Positions 31,700 to 44,167 of a stretch of 64,000 nt of DNA are shown piece by piece (the first letter of the stretch is position 1; the number at the start of each line of letters is the position of its first letter). The position numbers and the translations under genes were made by a program. The DNA is from Isoetes taiwanensis (lineage: Eukaryota > Streptophyta > Lycopodiopsida > Isoetales > Isoetaceae), in NCBI GenBank assembly GCA_021234155.1, contig JAJEKV010000231.1:126001-190000 (forward strand), written 5' to 3'. The notes under the pieces were generated by a model, which ran no database searches, was not told the origin of the DNA, and saw only the letters and a program-made list of their open reading frames with translations.

Positions 31700-33870
31700 A
31701 TCTCTCTTCTTTTCCAAATTGACCACATGATTTATGTTGAAGCCAAATGGAATGCTCTCTTTATTAGATTGTCCCAAGGACTTGGGTACACTGCTAATAA
31801 GACATGCTGACTATTCAGATTGCAATTGAAGAGGCTGTGAAGTCATAACCAAGCGGGTCTAATATGCTGGCAGAAGAAGAAATAATACTCAATTGTCTCA
31901 TCTCTCTGACATATAAACGGCATGTTGCAGACATTTGAGGACGAAATCTATAGAGCAAAACATTGACGTGCGCACATCTATGGATGACCTGCCACCACAA
32001 AACTGAGAACTTGCAATGGAGTAACTTATCTAAAACCAATTATAAAACTGCTTTATGTTGATTCACAGGAGCCACTAAAGGCCACTTTTGTGAGGGCGAT
32101 AACACCTCTGGATCAAGAAGAATTTTATACATAGAATGCACCAGACGTTCTGCCTTAAACATTCTCATGAACCATACGAAGCTGAAAGCCACTACTGGTA
32201 CAGGAAAAAGAAGAAAGATTACTTTTTGTCAAAGTGCACGCTTCTTAAAAGGAGGAACTTCGTCCTGAATTCTTCCCATGTCAGCAATGATCTTGTTTCA
32301 TCCTACCATGGAGAAACTATAAAAACACCTGCTAATCTCCATTGTCGTTGTATCAAGGGATGAATTGATGACACCAGAGGCGTGCCTGTTCCATTTTTAC
32401 CGAAAGGGGTTCACCAACAGCTAGGTCCAATAAAAGTCCGTGCCATATGGTGGAGATGAAAAAGTGTGTGCACAGTATCCCATGAGCCAAATAGTCTTTT
32501 GAGGAAAGAAGAAGCATTAGAATGAACTGATAAATGCTAGAATAGAGCCCAGGAAAACAATAGTTTGATCGATGGAGAACAAAAAGAGACACACATTTGC
32601 GAAGACTGGTAAAGAAGCTGTGAGCCCTGAGACTCGTCAACATTATTTAATATCCTCCAGATGAATTTAGAAATCAATACTTTGCTCTGGAGAAGAAAGT
32701 GAATCATCCTAAGCCCTCCCATAATTCTTTTGCAAAATGCGCTTTGCTTAACTGACCTTGACATTGGGCTCTTCTTCCGTACCACCCCAAATAAGTTTCT
32801 AACAATCCAAATGACAAGTTGCATCTTCACTTGTGGTATCAGTATATTTGAAGCCGTATATATATGTGTGCCATTCAGACCTGACTTCACTACAATAGTC
32901 CGACTTATCATTGACACTTGGTCGTGCATCGCCGGAACAAGCGTTTTTCCAAACCCTTATTAATAGCATCACATGCATCTCCAGATGAGATATAAACCCA
33001 GCATAAGAATACCAAAAGTTTTGGCCTTTTCAAAGGCAATAGCACATGGTAGAACTGGAGTATCTAACATCCATAATGGAGTTCAGCTTTGCCATCCAAC
33101 AAGGAGTCCAATAGTGAGATGGCATTCTACAGATTTTGCTCATCAACCTTTAGGAAAAGAAAAGTATCTTCTACATATTGATCAGAAATTTCATGCGACC
33201 CCTTATACACAGGAAGTCCATGCAAGATGCCATCTTATGCAACAAGTGAAGATATCTAAGAGAGGACCTCTGCAGAATTGTGAATAGCAATGGTGCCAAT
33301 GGACAACCCTGCAACAAACCTAAAGAATGTAGAAGGCTCTCCTTGAAAAAGGATAGCAAAGTGAGTAGAATAGTGAAGTCCCATAACATCAGTTGTGAGT
33401 TATGCATCAAAGCCAAGGTGTAAAGCACACCTCCAAAAAAGCTCAATCAATGATGTCATACTCCTTTGCAATATCCAGCTCTAAGTCAAGGCTTCAAGCA
33501 AACAATCTCAGGCTGCTGTAGTCTCGTTCGATATATGTCCTCATTTGTTGCAGCTATTATTTGTAATACAATGCCATGGCAAGGAACCCTATTGTGTGGA
33601 GGAATAGAATCAGCAAGAATGTCCCTAAAGCTTTTGGGATAGCGTTTAGCAAAGATCTTGTAAACAGAAGACAACAAGATAATGGGACGCATGTCTGAAA
33701 TTGAAGAAGGCTCCTTAAACTTGGGGATGAGGAAGACGCAGCCCAAGTTAAGGATATTATCCAATCGTCATTGCCTCTTGAAATCAGCAAATGCATTATA
33801 CATATCCTCACCAAACTAAGTCCAATAGTTTTGACTACCTTTTTAACAATACGTATATCATCTATACGGA
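31700..33870 (-). pseudogene. L1-type LINE RT remnant, minus strand
   Basis: Minus-strand blocks read RT fingers (FLIPKFKEPSSISDMRPI, 33764-33690), then LLQGCPLAPLLF (about 33330-33295), and a C-terminal region with KRIMGGLRMIHF and SKFIWRILNN (32929-32640). The order and motifs are those of L1-type plant LINEs. Every block is in a different frame, and the YADD box is not legible. The 3' limit near 31700 is approximate. Confidence 0.6.
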
Positions 33871-34740
33871 AATGAAAAAATGAAAGGTTCAACATAAGGT
33901 ATTTGAGTACTTAATTTAGGTATTTTTATACATTTGGCATTTAGAAATAGGTTTTTGGAGCAAGCCATTAGGATCTTAAACTATTGAACATATTTCAGAT
34001 TGTGCCTTTTTGTATGGTTAAGACTTTGATTTTGCTAGTTTTCTTGGATTGGAGTATGATATAGAACATGAACAAGAACCCTAGATAACAAAAAAAGGCA
34101 CAAGGGTCCAAAAGTCAAGCAAACCTAATAGATTATTGTGCACAATGTCATTGTGCACAATGTCAAAACAAGTTCTAAAGGCTGATACCAAGGAGATGAC
34201 TGCTTCACCATCCAAATTGGCTTGCTAATTAGAATCTGCCAAGCATCGCTAATGTCTAATAATCTGAAGACAAAGATTTTTTGGAACATTTGCGATTAAG
34301 AATTTAGGTCGAGAGAGATATTTTGGAGATATTTAGGTCAGGAGAGATATTTTAGAGATAAATCTGAATCTTGAGTAGCTACGCGGAATAATTTAACACG
34401 AGGTTTCCAACGTGGAAACACAAGGTTTGAACGAGTTGATTGACAAAATTAAGACAAGTACATGTGCAGAATGGCAATTCAAGTGGTGCAAGATCATAAA
34501 ATAGTCCATGCATATGACAAGTCGGTTATTGATATGTATTTGTGTTAAGATAGAGTGTGCTTCTAGAACGCTAAGTTGTATGAGCTTCTAGAAGGGTGGA
34601 ATTTGGGGGTCTACCACTATCACGTTTTAATAGAATATGCCACGTATTTACTACAAGCATGTGCCTACAAGATATTAGTCATTGTCCCAAAAGTAACAGG
34701 AACCCCTACCCCTAAGTCTTTGCTTAAATAAGAAGGAGAT
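33871..34740. other. Gene upstream region, no element recognised
   Basis: AT-rich sequence with two small direct repeats (cattgtgcacaatgtc near 34140 and gagagatattttggagatat near 34315). The last 100 bp precede the cystatin-like gene; no convincing TATA box stands out. Confidence 0.35.
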
Positions 34741-34758
34741 GCTTCGGTGGTCGGAGCT

Positions 34759-35892
34759 ATGGCGGCCCAGTATCAGATTCTAGTCTTCGTGCTTTTAGCA
34801 TTCGTCATCCCTTCATTTTGCGCATCCCAAATCCGGTGGGAGCCTTTAGATGTCGAGAGCAGGTCCGTCGTCGAGCTCGCCCTTTTCGCTGTCCGGGAAT
34901 ACAACCTAAACCTGGTATGTTACAAAATCGCTCTTTTATTTTCTTTCCCTCTCTGATCCCTCTCAAAATGGGTTTTTTTCTGTTCGAAACAGCAAAATTC
35001 CGGCCAATCTACTCTGTTTCACCACATTGTAGTTGGGGCATGGCGCCAGGCAGGAAGCAGTACTGCACATATCCGTTTGAGAGCTTGGAACCGAAATGAA
35101 CCGGAGATTTATGACGCCATTATAGAAGGGGCTTTTCCATCCATGCTTTCATTCTATGCGCTAGAAGTCAAGCCAGATTCATGGCAAAATATTGATCCAA
35201 CTACTGAACAAGTGGAATTGATGGCCAAATATGCAATGAACCACTTCAGCAAGAGACTGGTAAGCAAAACTTGTTCTCAAATTGCATGCAAATTACCTGA
35301 AACAAAATCAGTTTATTAACACTGTGTATTTTCATCAGCCAAGGGGGTTAAGGATGTGGAACCACAGAGTGATAGAAGCACAGAAGAAAGAAGCAGAAGA
35401 AGGAGAAAAGTTTTTGCTTAAAATTAGCCCTTCACAGGAGCAGAAATGGAGGTTATATGAGGCCATAGTGTTGGTGAAGAAGGGCACATTTACAGTTGAA
35501 AAATTCTTGCCTTTAATACCCACTCCTGGTACTTACCTTAATGAGGATCCTAGAGATCAAGGCCTTCAAGACTTGGGCAAATATGCAGTGCAAAACTTTA
35601 ACTTCCAAAATGTATGTTTTTCTCCTCTATACAAGTTCTCTTTTAGCCTTGGTTGTACACACTAATCTAATGTTGTAACTTGCATTGTGCCCTTCAGGGG
35701 GAGGACATAGTTCTTGATAGAGTTATAAGTGCCAAATTACGCGTGCCCAGTTCGTTCGTGCACTACGAGCTCCTAATGAATGTCATGAAGAATGGAAGAA
35801 GTGGGGTTTCCCAAGCCTACTTTCGAGATAATGGATGTTCATTGCAGAGCTTCTTGCCTGTCTCTGATAATCATCTTTCGAGCTTCATATAA
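34759..35892 (+). CDS. Secreted three-domain cystatin-like protein
   Basis: Four exons with GT-AG introns and consistent phase: 34759-34914, 34993-35259, 35339-35611 and 35698-35892, giving 296 residues. Residues 1-24 are a signal peptide (hydrophobic LVFVLLAFVIPSFC, then AS). Three repeats of the cystatin fold follow: domain 1 with ELALFAVREYN, domain 2 with LMAKYAMNHF and YEAIVLVKK, domain 3 with DLGKYAVQNFN. Plant cystatins inhibit papain-like cysteine proteases through a QxVxG loop. That loop is not clear in any of the three repeats (domain 1 has VVGAWRQAG; domains 2 and 3 have VIEAQKKEA and VISAKLRVP), so inhibition is not assured. Introns fall at repeat boundaries or just after the FAV helix, so domain duplication is likely. 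The frame is intact and this is one of two convincing host genes here. Confidence 0.8.
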
Positions 35893-36687
35893 TCATCTCA
35901 TGGTACCTGTACAAGGGTTCTAGATTTGGTTGAGAACATGTGGCAAGTTACCATTGTATCATTTTAAAACTTATGATGTGTACCATACCATATTGTGAAA
36001 CTTGCATAGAAACATTTTGTGGCCTTTTTTTCTTTTTTTTTGTGCTAGCACTTGAGGAATTTTTCTCCTCACTTTTTATGTTGCATGAGTTGGAAATCAT
36101 TAAATTAGAATATATCTTCCACCTACTTCCAATTCATGATTGCCACGATGGGCAAATAACGCACAATTATGTGTTTTGTTAGGGATAATAAGGGTGGCTA
36201 CATGAATCCTGAGGAGAGGGTACCCCCTCCATATGCCCTTTTCTCTGATCTGGGATGGATAAAATTTCTAAATGATTATGCCCCCTTAGTATGCCATTTT
36301 CATACGAGAAGGTGATTTGCCATATGAGAGATGGGGATGAATAAGATTTTTGAGTGATTGAACAGAGGATTTATGCTCGTTGATGGAATATGTAGAATTG
36401 ACCTCCGTCGCCAACGGACCCCACCCCAAAAAAAAATAAATAAATAAATAAATAAATAAATATCCAAATGGGTCAACATATTCGACGCTTCTAGCATGTT
36501 GCAGTCCTTCATATGCAAGCCCAATAATCCTACCTAATGCGCATGTGGGCACATTTCCCTACCTAATATGGCCACAATAGAGCATACAATGGTGGTGGAG
36601 ATATAGAGTGATCTCAAGCCCAAGCCATTCTTGAAAACGCAAGAACTTGTGGGGGCCATTATCAAATATAGCCTAGGCCTATACCAT
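35893..36687. other. 3' flank of the cystatin-like gene, with (AAAT)n
   Basis: No gene is seen. A T-rich run lies near 36025-36040. An A-rich run followed by an AAAT microsatellite occupies 36428-36463. Confidence 0.5.
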
Positions 36688-36696
36688 ATCGTTTTG

Positions 36697-37154
36697 GGCA
36701 TAGGATAGTCTTACCCTGGATTGGGGGATCCCGGAGGTGTGATCCCAGGAGGGGGGGATCGAGGGCGTGTGATCCCGAGGGCCGGGATCCCATCGTTAAC
36801 TCGGGCAAGCGTGATTAAAAGGTGATCAAGCAGATTTTAAGGCCATTTTTTGGCCGGATTTTTGCTTGCTGATAGCAGCGGCGCTGCCCTCTCTTCCTCC
36901 TTGGCATCAAACTACAGCTCTTCTCAAGCCCATTCCGACCAACCTCGCACAAACCCCAGCCGATTCCGTGGAGGATCGACCAAGAAAAAAGCATAAGAAA
37001 ACTTGGCTGGTTTTCGCTATAAGGGGGTTTTTTTTTCCGCAGTTACTGCGCAGGAAGGGGATCCCGCCCTCCGGGATCACACGCCCTCTGGGGATCCCGT
37101 CCTCCAGGATCACACCTCCGGGATCCCCCAATCCAGGGTAAGACTATCCTACGC
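36697..37154. mobile_element. 458-bp Mutator-type MITE, 9-bp TSD ATCGTTTTG
   Basis: Inverted terminal repeats of at least 45 bp (core taggatagtcttaccctgga) bound a GC-rich interior with many ggatccc motifs. The flanks carry atcgttttg at 36688-36696 and 37155-37163. A 9-bp duplication with long inverted repeats is characteristic of Mutator-like elements. No transposase is encoded. Confidence 0.8.
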
Positions 37155-37163
37155 ATCGTTTTG

Positions 37164-38392
37164 TATATTTAAATAGGATGTTTATCTAGCCCATTATGCA
37201 TCAAAGTAGTTAGTAATGTACCAGTTCAAGGTTAGTAATGTAATAGTTCAAAGTACCGTATTGCACATCATTTATATGTCTCCAAGTGTGGTTAAAATAA
37301 GTTTGAGCATTACAATGTAGGTTTTGATGATCACATTTTCTATAAAATACACACCCCCTCTTACCAAGGTGGAATAATTGTAATTAGGAGATGGAGGTTC
37401 TTTATTTCTAGAATTGGATTGAAGGGGTCCCAATACAAGAAAGCACACAACAAACCCATTACTACCGAGGATTAAGGCTGCGTTTCAGAGCTTGCATGGG
37501 AAGGAAAAGAATTGTTGTTGTGGATTTTCTTCTTTTGGCAGCGCTTAGATAATTCTCCTTGTCTTCTATTCTAGGGAAAGGTCCTTTGCAAAGCAACAAC
37601 AGTGAAGTGGTGTTGCATTGAGCTGAATGAAAAAGAGTACAACGAACCATAGGAGATCACAAATGACCCCAAATGAGTAACAACAATAAGATTATAAGAT
37701 CATCCTTGGTAGCCCAAACAACTCGAGTTGAGCACCAACTGTGTCATCTCAAAGCACACATAATGGAAAATCCCTAGATGGTGCCACCAGACCCGCATCA
37801 TCTGTTGCGCCGCCAGCTCCCATCCCCGAATGCCCAAAACCCCAAACTTGACCCCCAAACTCATGGTGATGGTTCGAGAACTGCTCCGGGCCTACCACAC
37901 TGCGAGAACCACCAAGAAAGAGGATCGTCCGGCAGCTGCAAACAAAGAGGCCTCATGGAAAGTTAAAGCAAGACAATGGGTTAGAAGCCTGACAGGCCAA
38001 GCATCAAAAAACGCTAAGTGAACAAGAACAAGAAGAAGAATGGACTCGAGAGAAAATGACACCAAAAAAAAATGAGAATAATCGGAAGCACAGAGCTACG
38101 CCGAGAGAGAGAGAAAGTAAGATAGACTAGGCTCGACCGCAGGGGTCGTCCCTGAGGTGCCCTCCAGAAGCGACGTGCTACGTTGGGAAACTGCAAAGGC
38201 CACCAGCCACCAAAGAGACAGAAGAGAAGAGTCGATCCAACCCTCATGAAGTGGAATGAAAAGAAACCAAACAGATGCCAAAAAAGCGAACCAAACCATG
38301 CGACTAGACTTAGAGGAGCTGTGCTAAAGAAAACTCAGGCTAAAGATTGAACCTATGTCCAAAATAGCGTGACAGACGTCCCTTTCCCCAGA
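37164..38392. other. Unassigned region left of the second DIRS-type element
   Basis: No convincing gene. A 27-bp phrase (ctagggaaaggtcctttgca and 7 more bases) near 37572 recurs at 38434, which may be a split-repeat piece of the neighbouring DIRS-type element. Short plus-strand frames at 37778-38021 are Pro- and Lys-rich without recognisable domains. Confidence 0.4.
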
Positions 38393-38494
38393 ATGATGGT
38401 TCTCTTCTATATAAGAAGAGAACCATAGCATTCTAGGGAAAGGTCCTTTGCAAAGCAACAATATCCGACACAAAGAGAAACCTACCTCCCCCAA

Positions 38495-39180
38495 TCACAG
38501 GCCGAGACGACGAGAGACAGTGAGGCGCTCCTCGACACTAGGCAAAATGTAGCGAGCATGAGATGAAGCAGAACGCCAATGGCCATGGGAGTGCAACACC
38601 TCAGCAGAAACTGCAGCCACAGAAGCCGACATGGCCCCCACACGATGCCTCCCATGAGTGCCAGAAAGATGGGGAACCAGACCAATGCGAAGCAAGCATT
38701 CGAACCACCAAGAACGCGCAGTGGGATAAGATAAGGCACGACAAGAGGATAAAGAGGATCTAAACAAGGGCCCACCCTCAGGAGGATCAATGACATGGAA
38801 TGAGCAAGCGAAGAATAAGCGCTGAAAGAGATGGACAGGGCAAAACACTGAACCAGTACGGTCAATTAAGACCTCCTGGCCGGCTGCGATCTGATCACAT
38901 TTAGACTTCCGGATTGACACGCAGGCATGATCCGAAAAAAAAAAAGGTCAGATCCCGCCAGCTCAAGTGGAGGGCCTCGAAAATACGGAGAAAACCAGCA
39001 AAACATAAGGTGACTAATGAGGCTTTGATCAAATCCCGCCACTCTGCATGGGTCGAGGCAAAAGACAAAATAACTAGTCGGACGTGAGCAGCAGTGAGGG
39101 GCAACTACAGCCGAGGTGCTAGCCGAAGCTGAGGAGCAGACTGGTAGACCAATGAGGGCAAAGGACTCGAGCAAGAGGAA
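38495..39180 (-). pseudogene. Tyrosine recombinase, second DIRS-type element
   Basis: The frame 38920-38495 carries SGTHGRHRVGAMSASVAA, HSHGHWRS and ARYILPSVEE, the Arg, His/Trp and Tyr regions of a tyrosine recombinase; HGRHRVG replaces the usual SARRGG. The N-terminal part (39174-38866) is in another frame with a stop between. It is non-functional as it stands. Confidence 0.7.
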
Positions 39181-39216
39181 GGGGCATTAATCAAACTGTG
39201 AAAAAACGAGATGGCA

Positions 39217-40684
39217 TCAGAAGCACCACCTACTGAGGATAGGCGTTGGTGGGAAGACACGGAAGAGGCGAAGAAGGCCGCGACATGGATGACAAAGCCA
39301 AAAGGAAAGGGACACTTTGTGACATGCACCACCGAAACTGCCTCCAGACAGAGGCGTACGCAAGCAGGATAGAAGCAGCACGGGATTGAAGGACGGACGT
39401 GAGGATAGGAGCCACAAAATAGGGGAGACTGGAGAAAAATGCGGTAGAACATCTGAAACACACAACAGAATAATACAATCGGAACCGAATCATATCACCA
39501 ACCTTCATTCAAATGCTCAGTGTAGAGCAAATAAAGCCACATGTCGCTTTTCACCCGCGAGACATGAGACCGATGGGAGCAAAGCCCGAGAAAACTCATG
39601 AAAAAATAATGCATCTACAACAAATAGCTCCCAAGAGTTCATATCAGAAGCGGCCAACGACCACCAAGGGGCAGAAGGCCATGAAAAGACAACCAATATC
39701 AGGCGAGCATCGCATAGGCGAGCATGGTGCAAAACAGCCGGGACCAAGGAGGCGGGAGGGAAGCAAAAATTGTTGAACAAGCGCCAATTGTAGGAAAAAG
39801 CATCAGGGGGAATCCGAAAAGGGTAAGCAGCAAAGCGGTCGACATAGTGAGGGCCCCACCGAGACTCAATCAAGCTAAAAGCCTCAGAGGAAAGGGAGAA
39901 CTCATTGAACTTGCAAAACTTAGATAAATAGCCAGCCCACTCATTGTCCAAACGGGAACCCACAATGGCTCGAGTCGAATCTTATGGTGATAACAAAAAA
40001 TGAAGAGCTCGACTAAAAGAAAATGGAGAACTAGTGATGGGGAACCACCCTTCTGTAACAAGAGCGACATTCTGATTATTGCCACGCGCAACCACAACTG
40101 AGTTAAAGTGAAGGCTAGCAAAATGTTGTAACAATTGGAGTAGGGAAAACAACTCGCGCCATGTAGGGGACTGAAGACCATGAAAGGAGAGAATGGGCAT
40201 ATTGGGAATAGACAACCAACCACCCCCAACCCCATCTCTAGCATCAAAACCGAGGGTGACTTTTATGAGGAGAGGGGGCCAAAGAGGACAACGGTTAAAT
40301 TTGAACACAATAATCTACCAAAGAGATAGCTCGTGATGTGATAAGGAGGAAAGCTGGAAAGGAGTATCCCAAAGCTCGGAGCAGAGGCAGGTCCAATGAA
40401 TCATAGCAAAAAAGAGGGACAGATAAAAAGGAGTTCAAGACACGCAAATCTAATATAAGACGCCACTTTCCTTGACGTTTAGGGACCACACCCAACGGGG
40501 AACAGAAGAATGGGCAAGGAGGCACAAGGGAGGCGGCACCAATATAAAGGAGTTCAGAGATGGCAGAACGAGCAAAATCAAGCTGGGTGAACAAGGACGA
40601 ATGATTCTTTGCAAGAAAGGGAGTGATAGGGGGATGAGTAGGGGGATATTCGCAGGCCAGATTGAAGCAGGTGTGCTGAAGCAA
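39217..40684 (-). pseudogene. RT/RNase H region, second DIRS-type element
   Basis: Block 40684-40295 has the RT start GVVPKRQGKWRLILDLRVLN. The catalytic YVDD region seems deleted or unreadable between about 40300 and 40250. Block 40308-39870 holds RNase H-like pieces (KVTLGFDARDGVGGGWLS), and 39963-39517 the conserved tail SRWGPHYVDRFAAYPF. Length and order match the DIRS polyprotein, shortened by deletion. Confidence 0.65.
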
Positions 40685-41102
40685 AAGTTAAGAGCAGAGT
40701 ATTGTAATATAAAAACATACCAAATATCAAGCTCTTACAACACATCCATAGCCCCTCCTTGCAACAATAATTGGATTTAAAGATTTTATTCTGAAACTCC
40801 AGAGTTGTTGTATAGACAATAGAGGCCACATTCCGAGGTGGATTTTTTCCATGCCTCGGAGTTGGAAACATCTGATGATCCAGAGAAGGTATTAGGCAAA
40901 TTTGAAAGATGGAAGCAAAAATAATGGGCTGATCGTTTGCCATTGAGTGTGACAAAATGGCAGGTATGACAAAGGGCGTTTGGCAATGATGCAAGCTTCG
41001 GAAGATTCTTGTTGCCCTAAAAGAATGGAGCTCGATGGATGCATGTGCTCTACCATATAATAGTGATGTATTTGCACAAAAATCCACTATGGTGTTTGTG
41101 TT

Positions 41103-41137
41103 GTGGGGGAGGGGGCGGGGGGGAGGGGAGGGTGGTT
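41103..41137 (+). other. G-rich tract, possible quadruplex
   Basis: Four or more runs of three or more G (gggggagggggcgggg then ggaggggaggg) lie on the plus strand within 35 bp. A G-quadruplex is possible; no gene is nearby. Confidence 0.5.
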
Positions 41138-44051
41138 AAGTGTTGATAAAGTATAAATGGGGTGTGCGCTCTATACATACCCCTGTCATACTCATAGAAT
41201 ACAACGGCAAAATCTTATGGAAACCAAACCATAGCGAAATAGGCGCATAAATATATGTTTTACGCGACGAAAAAAATGATTAATATTTTCATTTTATTTG
41301 AATGATTATAAGCAATGAAATCTGAATTCAAAAACGATAGCTAATGAATGTGAGATTTCTTCATTATAGGCCAATATAAGTTTAACCTAGGTTTGTTCTA
41401 CTTTATGCAAATTTTATCACAAAGAAATGAATGCTATACAGGGAAAAAATTAAGCATACTATATATTTTTTCATAAAAAATGGTTTGGCTATTTTTCAAA
41501 ATTTTACAGTATTTTATGATATACATTTGGCTAAAGTTATTATTATTATTACATTTATATATATTTGGACTTGGCGAAACTTTTGAATTATGTACTATAA
41601 ACTTTCATTTGGCTATTTTTTTCTAACTGGAAAAAGCAAAAATTGTAAATTAAATTCTGTAGCTTTAGATATATTGTACTACAATTAAAAATAATAATCA
41701 ACAATCAATAAACATACAATAATATTAAAAAACTTGTAACATAAGCTCACAACATAGCTTATAATATACATAGTTTGAACTATATTCAATGCAACAACAC
41801 CTTCTAGATATGGTGATCAAATTGCGCTTATCTCTAATCCAGATGTTATGCAACCAACTCGAGCATCTAGAGGGATATTGGCCCTCTCTTATATTTCCTT
41901 TTTGAAGATGCATATATGGTATATGTATTAGAAATTCATAGTTTAAAAAACTATATCACCAATGATGGTAGGTGGGGATGTGTAAAAGTCTATAATAAGA
42001 ATTCATCTTTTGTTTGGCTATTAATGATTTAATATATAAATATTGTAATAAAAAGAAAGGCTAATCCTTTTTTCTTTAAGGAAAAGGGGGAAAATAGTTT
42101 GGCGAATCCTAAAAAAATAATATAGTACTTGTTTTAACTATGGCTATTTTTTATTTTTTTAGATGAAATCCCCCTTCATAAAATTCGCCGCAAAAATTTG
42201 CTAGGCCCCCTAAAAAATCGCCATTTGGCTATTAATAGCCACTAATTTTTTCCATGATGCTATATAGACTTGAATTCGGAATTCTTGCGGTTTTAGTATA
42301 TAAACAAGCAATCATGAAAGCCTGCTCCAATTGATTAGCACATAACCAGCACTACTTGCTCAAAAATGAGAACATGTGTATTTGTTATGGAGTGAGGAGG
42401 GAATTAAATCGGAATATGAATGAACGAGTTGGATTCAGTCACTTCTTTGTCTTGCTGGCTAGTCAAATAGTAAATAATTTAGTGAGATGTCCAAGAGATA
42501 GAACAAATTAAATCTTATTCTCGTGAGTTCCAACAGACAGGCAGCAGGCAGGCAGGCAGTCAGACAGCTCAAGAGTTTTAAGGCATTGTGTGATAGGGCA
42601 TTTCGGGCGACATCTCATACCATGTCCATGTTTGCAGGAATTTTCAAAATATGATTCCACCCTAGGGTTCTTCATGTTACCTAGAAGAGCACAATTGCTG
42701 CAACCTATTACCAAGGAGAAGAAACCTCACATCCATGTTCATATACCGTGTGCTCTGCTTTGTACAACACAGAAGATCCTTTTAAGAAAATCACATAAAA
42801 TTTAATAAAAGCTCAAATGCTACACCTGGTTGCATTCTTGTCTACAGACATGTTACATGCTTGGCATCATAGAAAGAGCACCAAACCAAGTGCAATCTTT
42901 AAATGTTGTTATTCAGATTGAAAATGAAAAGAAAACAGCCGGTCAAGCAATGTATTTTGATTAATTGCATAGAAGAAAGAATAGTCATAGAAAAGAAGAT
43001 TCCATTTCCTCTGACATAAGGTAAAGCCTCCTTTGCGACCTATAAAGCAACTTCTAGAGCATAAACTAAAGCTTCAAAAGGAAAAAAATGGGACAAATAG
43101 GATGAAGTAGGGCACCTATTTGGCATGGTCTTGCTTTAATGTTATTACTTAGTAATAATACATTTCGTTTATAGCTTGGAAAAAAGAAGCAGAAAGAAAT
43201 GCTCATCTTTGCAAAAGGCAAAGATCTGAATTGTGATTGAAGGATCAAATGATGCTCAAAGAGTTGCCTTAGGTCTTACCAAAATCATATGCAGAAAAGA
43301 CTCTGTTTTCTGTTAGATTCAAAGCCATTAAAACAGGCTCATCCATTTACAAATTAAAGCAGCGCCTTTGCTATGAAGCTCTTCAATTTGAGAATGAAAT
43401 AAATATAGTTCGTCATGTATATAACCTGTTTGGTGTCTCAATCATTAACCATCGGTCCTTGTAGGTTACATGAATCTGACCATTGAGCACCGTCAGATTA
43501 GGCGAGGTTATATTGCATAATCTCTGGAATATTCGATTTTGAGGAATATTCTGTTGATTACTGAAAATAATCTTCTGGATATTCGTTTTCAAAGAATATT
43601 CCAAAGGTCTGCCATAGATGACCGCACCGGCATAGCCATTTCATGCTCTGTTTTGAGCATACTCATTGGATTGGTGCACCCGGCATATCTATTCATGATA
43701 TGTTTTGAGCATACCTATTGGATTTGGGTTTTTGTAGCGCATCTGGATGTGCACTTTTCTCACTGATTCATACAAGCCTCTTTAAAGGTGTTCTGTGATT
43801 AAGAAATTGTCTCTATTTTGCTTTAAAAAGGATCGACAAAACTGGCTTAAATCTGAAAGTCCAGCACATCAGAGCGTCAATTTTGAAGGATTTGATGCAG
43901 TGTTTAGCATCAGAAGCATTATTTTGATGCGGCAATTAGCAATGAAGCTCTATTTCTGCCATAGCTCTATTTTCGCATAGCTATTATTGCTCCAAAGCTT
44001 GTACATGCCATAGATTGTATGTTTTTGCAAGCAATCTGCTCAAACCTGTGG
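41138..44051. other. AT-rich stretch without recognisable genes
   Basis: I see no supported coding region or element boundary. A (GGCA)-type microsatellite lies at 42539-42565. A pair of related phrases (tgttttgagcatac-tattggatt) recurs near 43650 and 43698, and ggaatattc-type phrases recur at 43525-43605. Confidence 0.4.
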
Positions 44052-44167
44052 TTAAGGAAGGTCAACCTCCTCCTCTCGGGGCTCATGCAAAATAACCCTC
44101 TCGGCCTACCGACCTCGAGGGTTATTTTGCATCATCCCCTCGAGCAGGAGGTTAACCTCCTCTTAAG
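44052..44167. repeat. 116-bp foldback
   Basis: Two roughly 50-bp arms (44052-44103 and 44117-44167) are inverted copies: ttaaggaaggtcaacctcct pairs with its counterpart ending cttaag, and the inner atgcaaaataaccctc arm is perfect over 16 bp. The loop is about 13 bp. It could be a tiny foldback element or a hairpin RNA precursor; no flanking duplication is obvious. Confidence 0.65.

Larger units (their letters stand above)
38393..40780 (-). mobile_element. Second DIRS-type element, decayed
   Basis: Minus-strand coding from about 40684 to 38482 includes RT, RNase H tail and tyrosine recombinase in the same order as the element at 21050-26876 but in diverged sequence. A strong hairpin (atggttctcttct / agaagagaaccat, 38396-38426) next to the repeated 27-bp phrase at 38434 resembles the foldback at the B1-A2 junction of the first element. 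Outer repeats are not fully resolved. Confidence 0.7.

Noticed and set aside
34747-34758. Four-codon upstream extension of the cystatin-like protein
   Set aside because: It would need a GTG start; the ATG at 34759 precedes a clean signal peptide.
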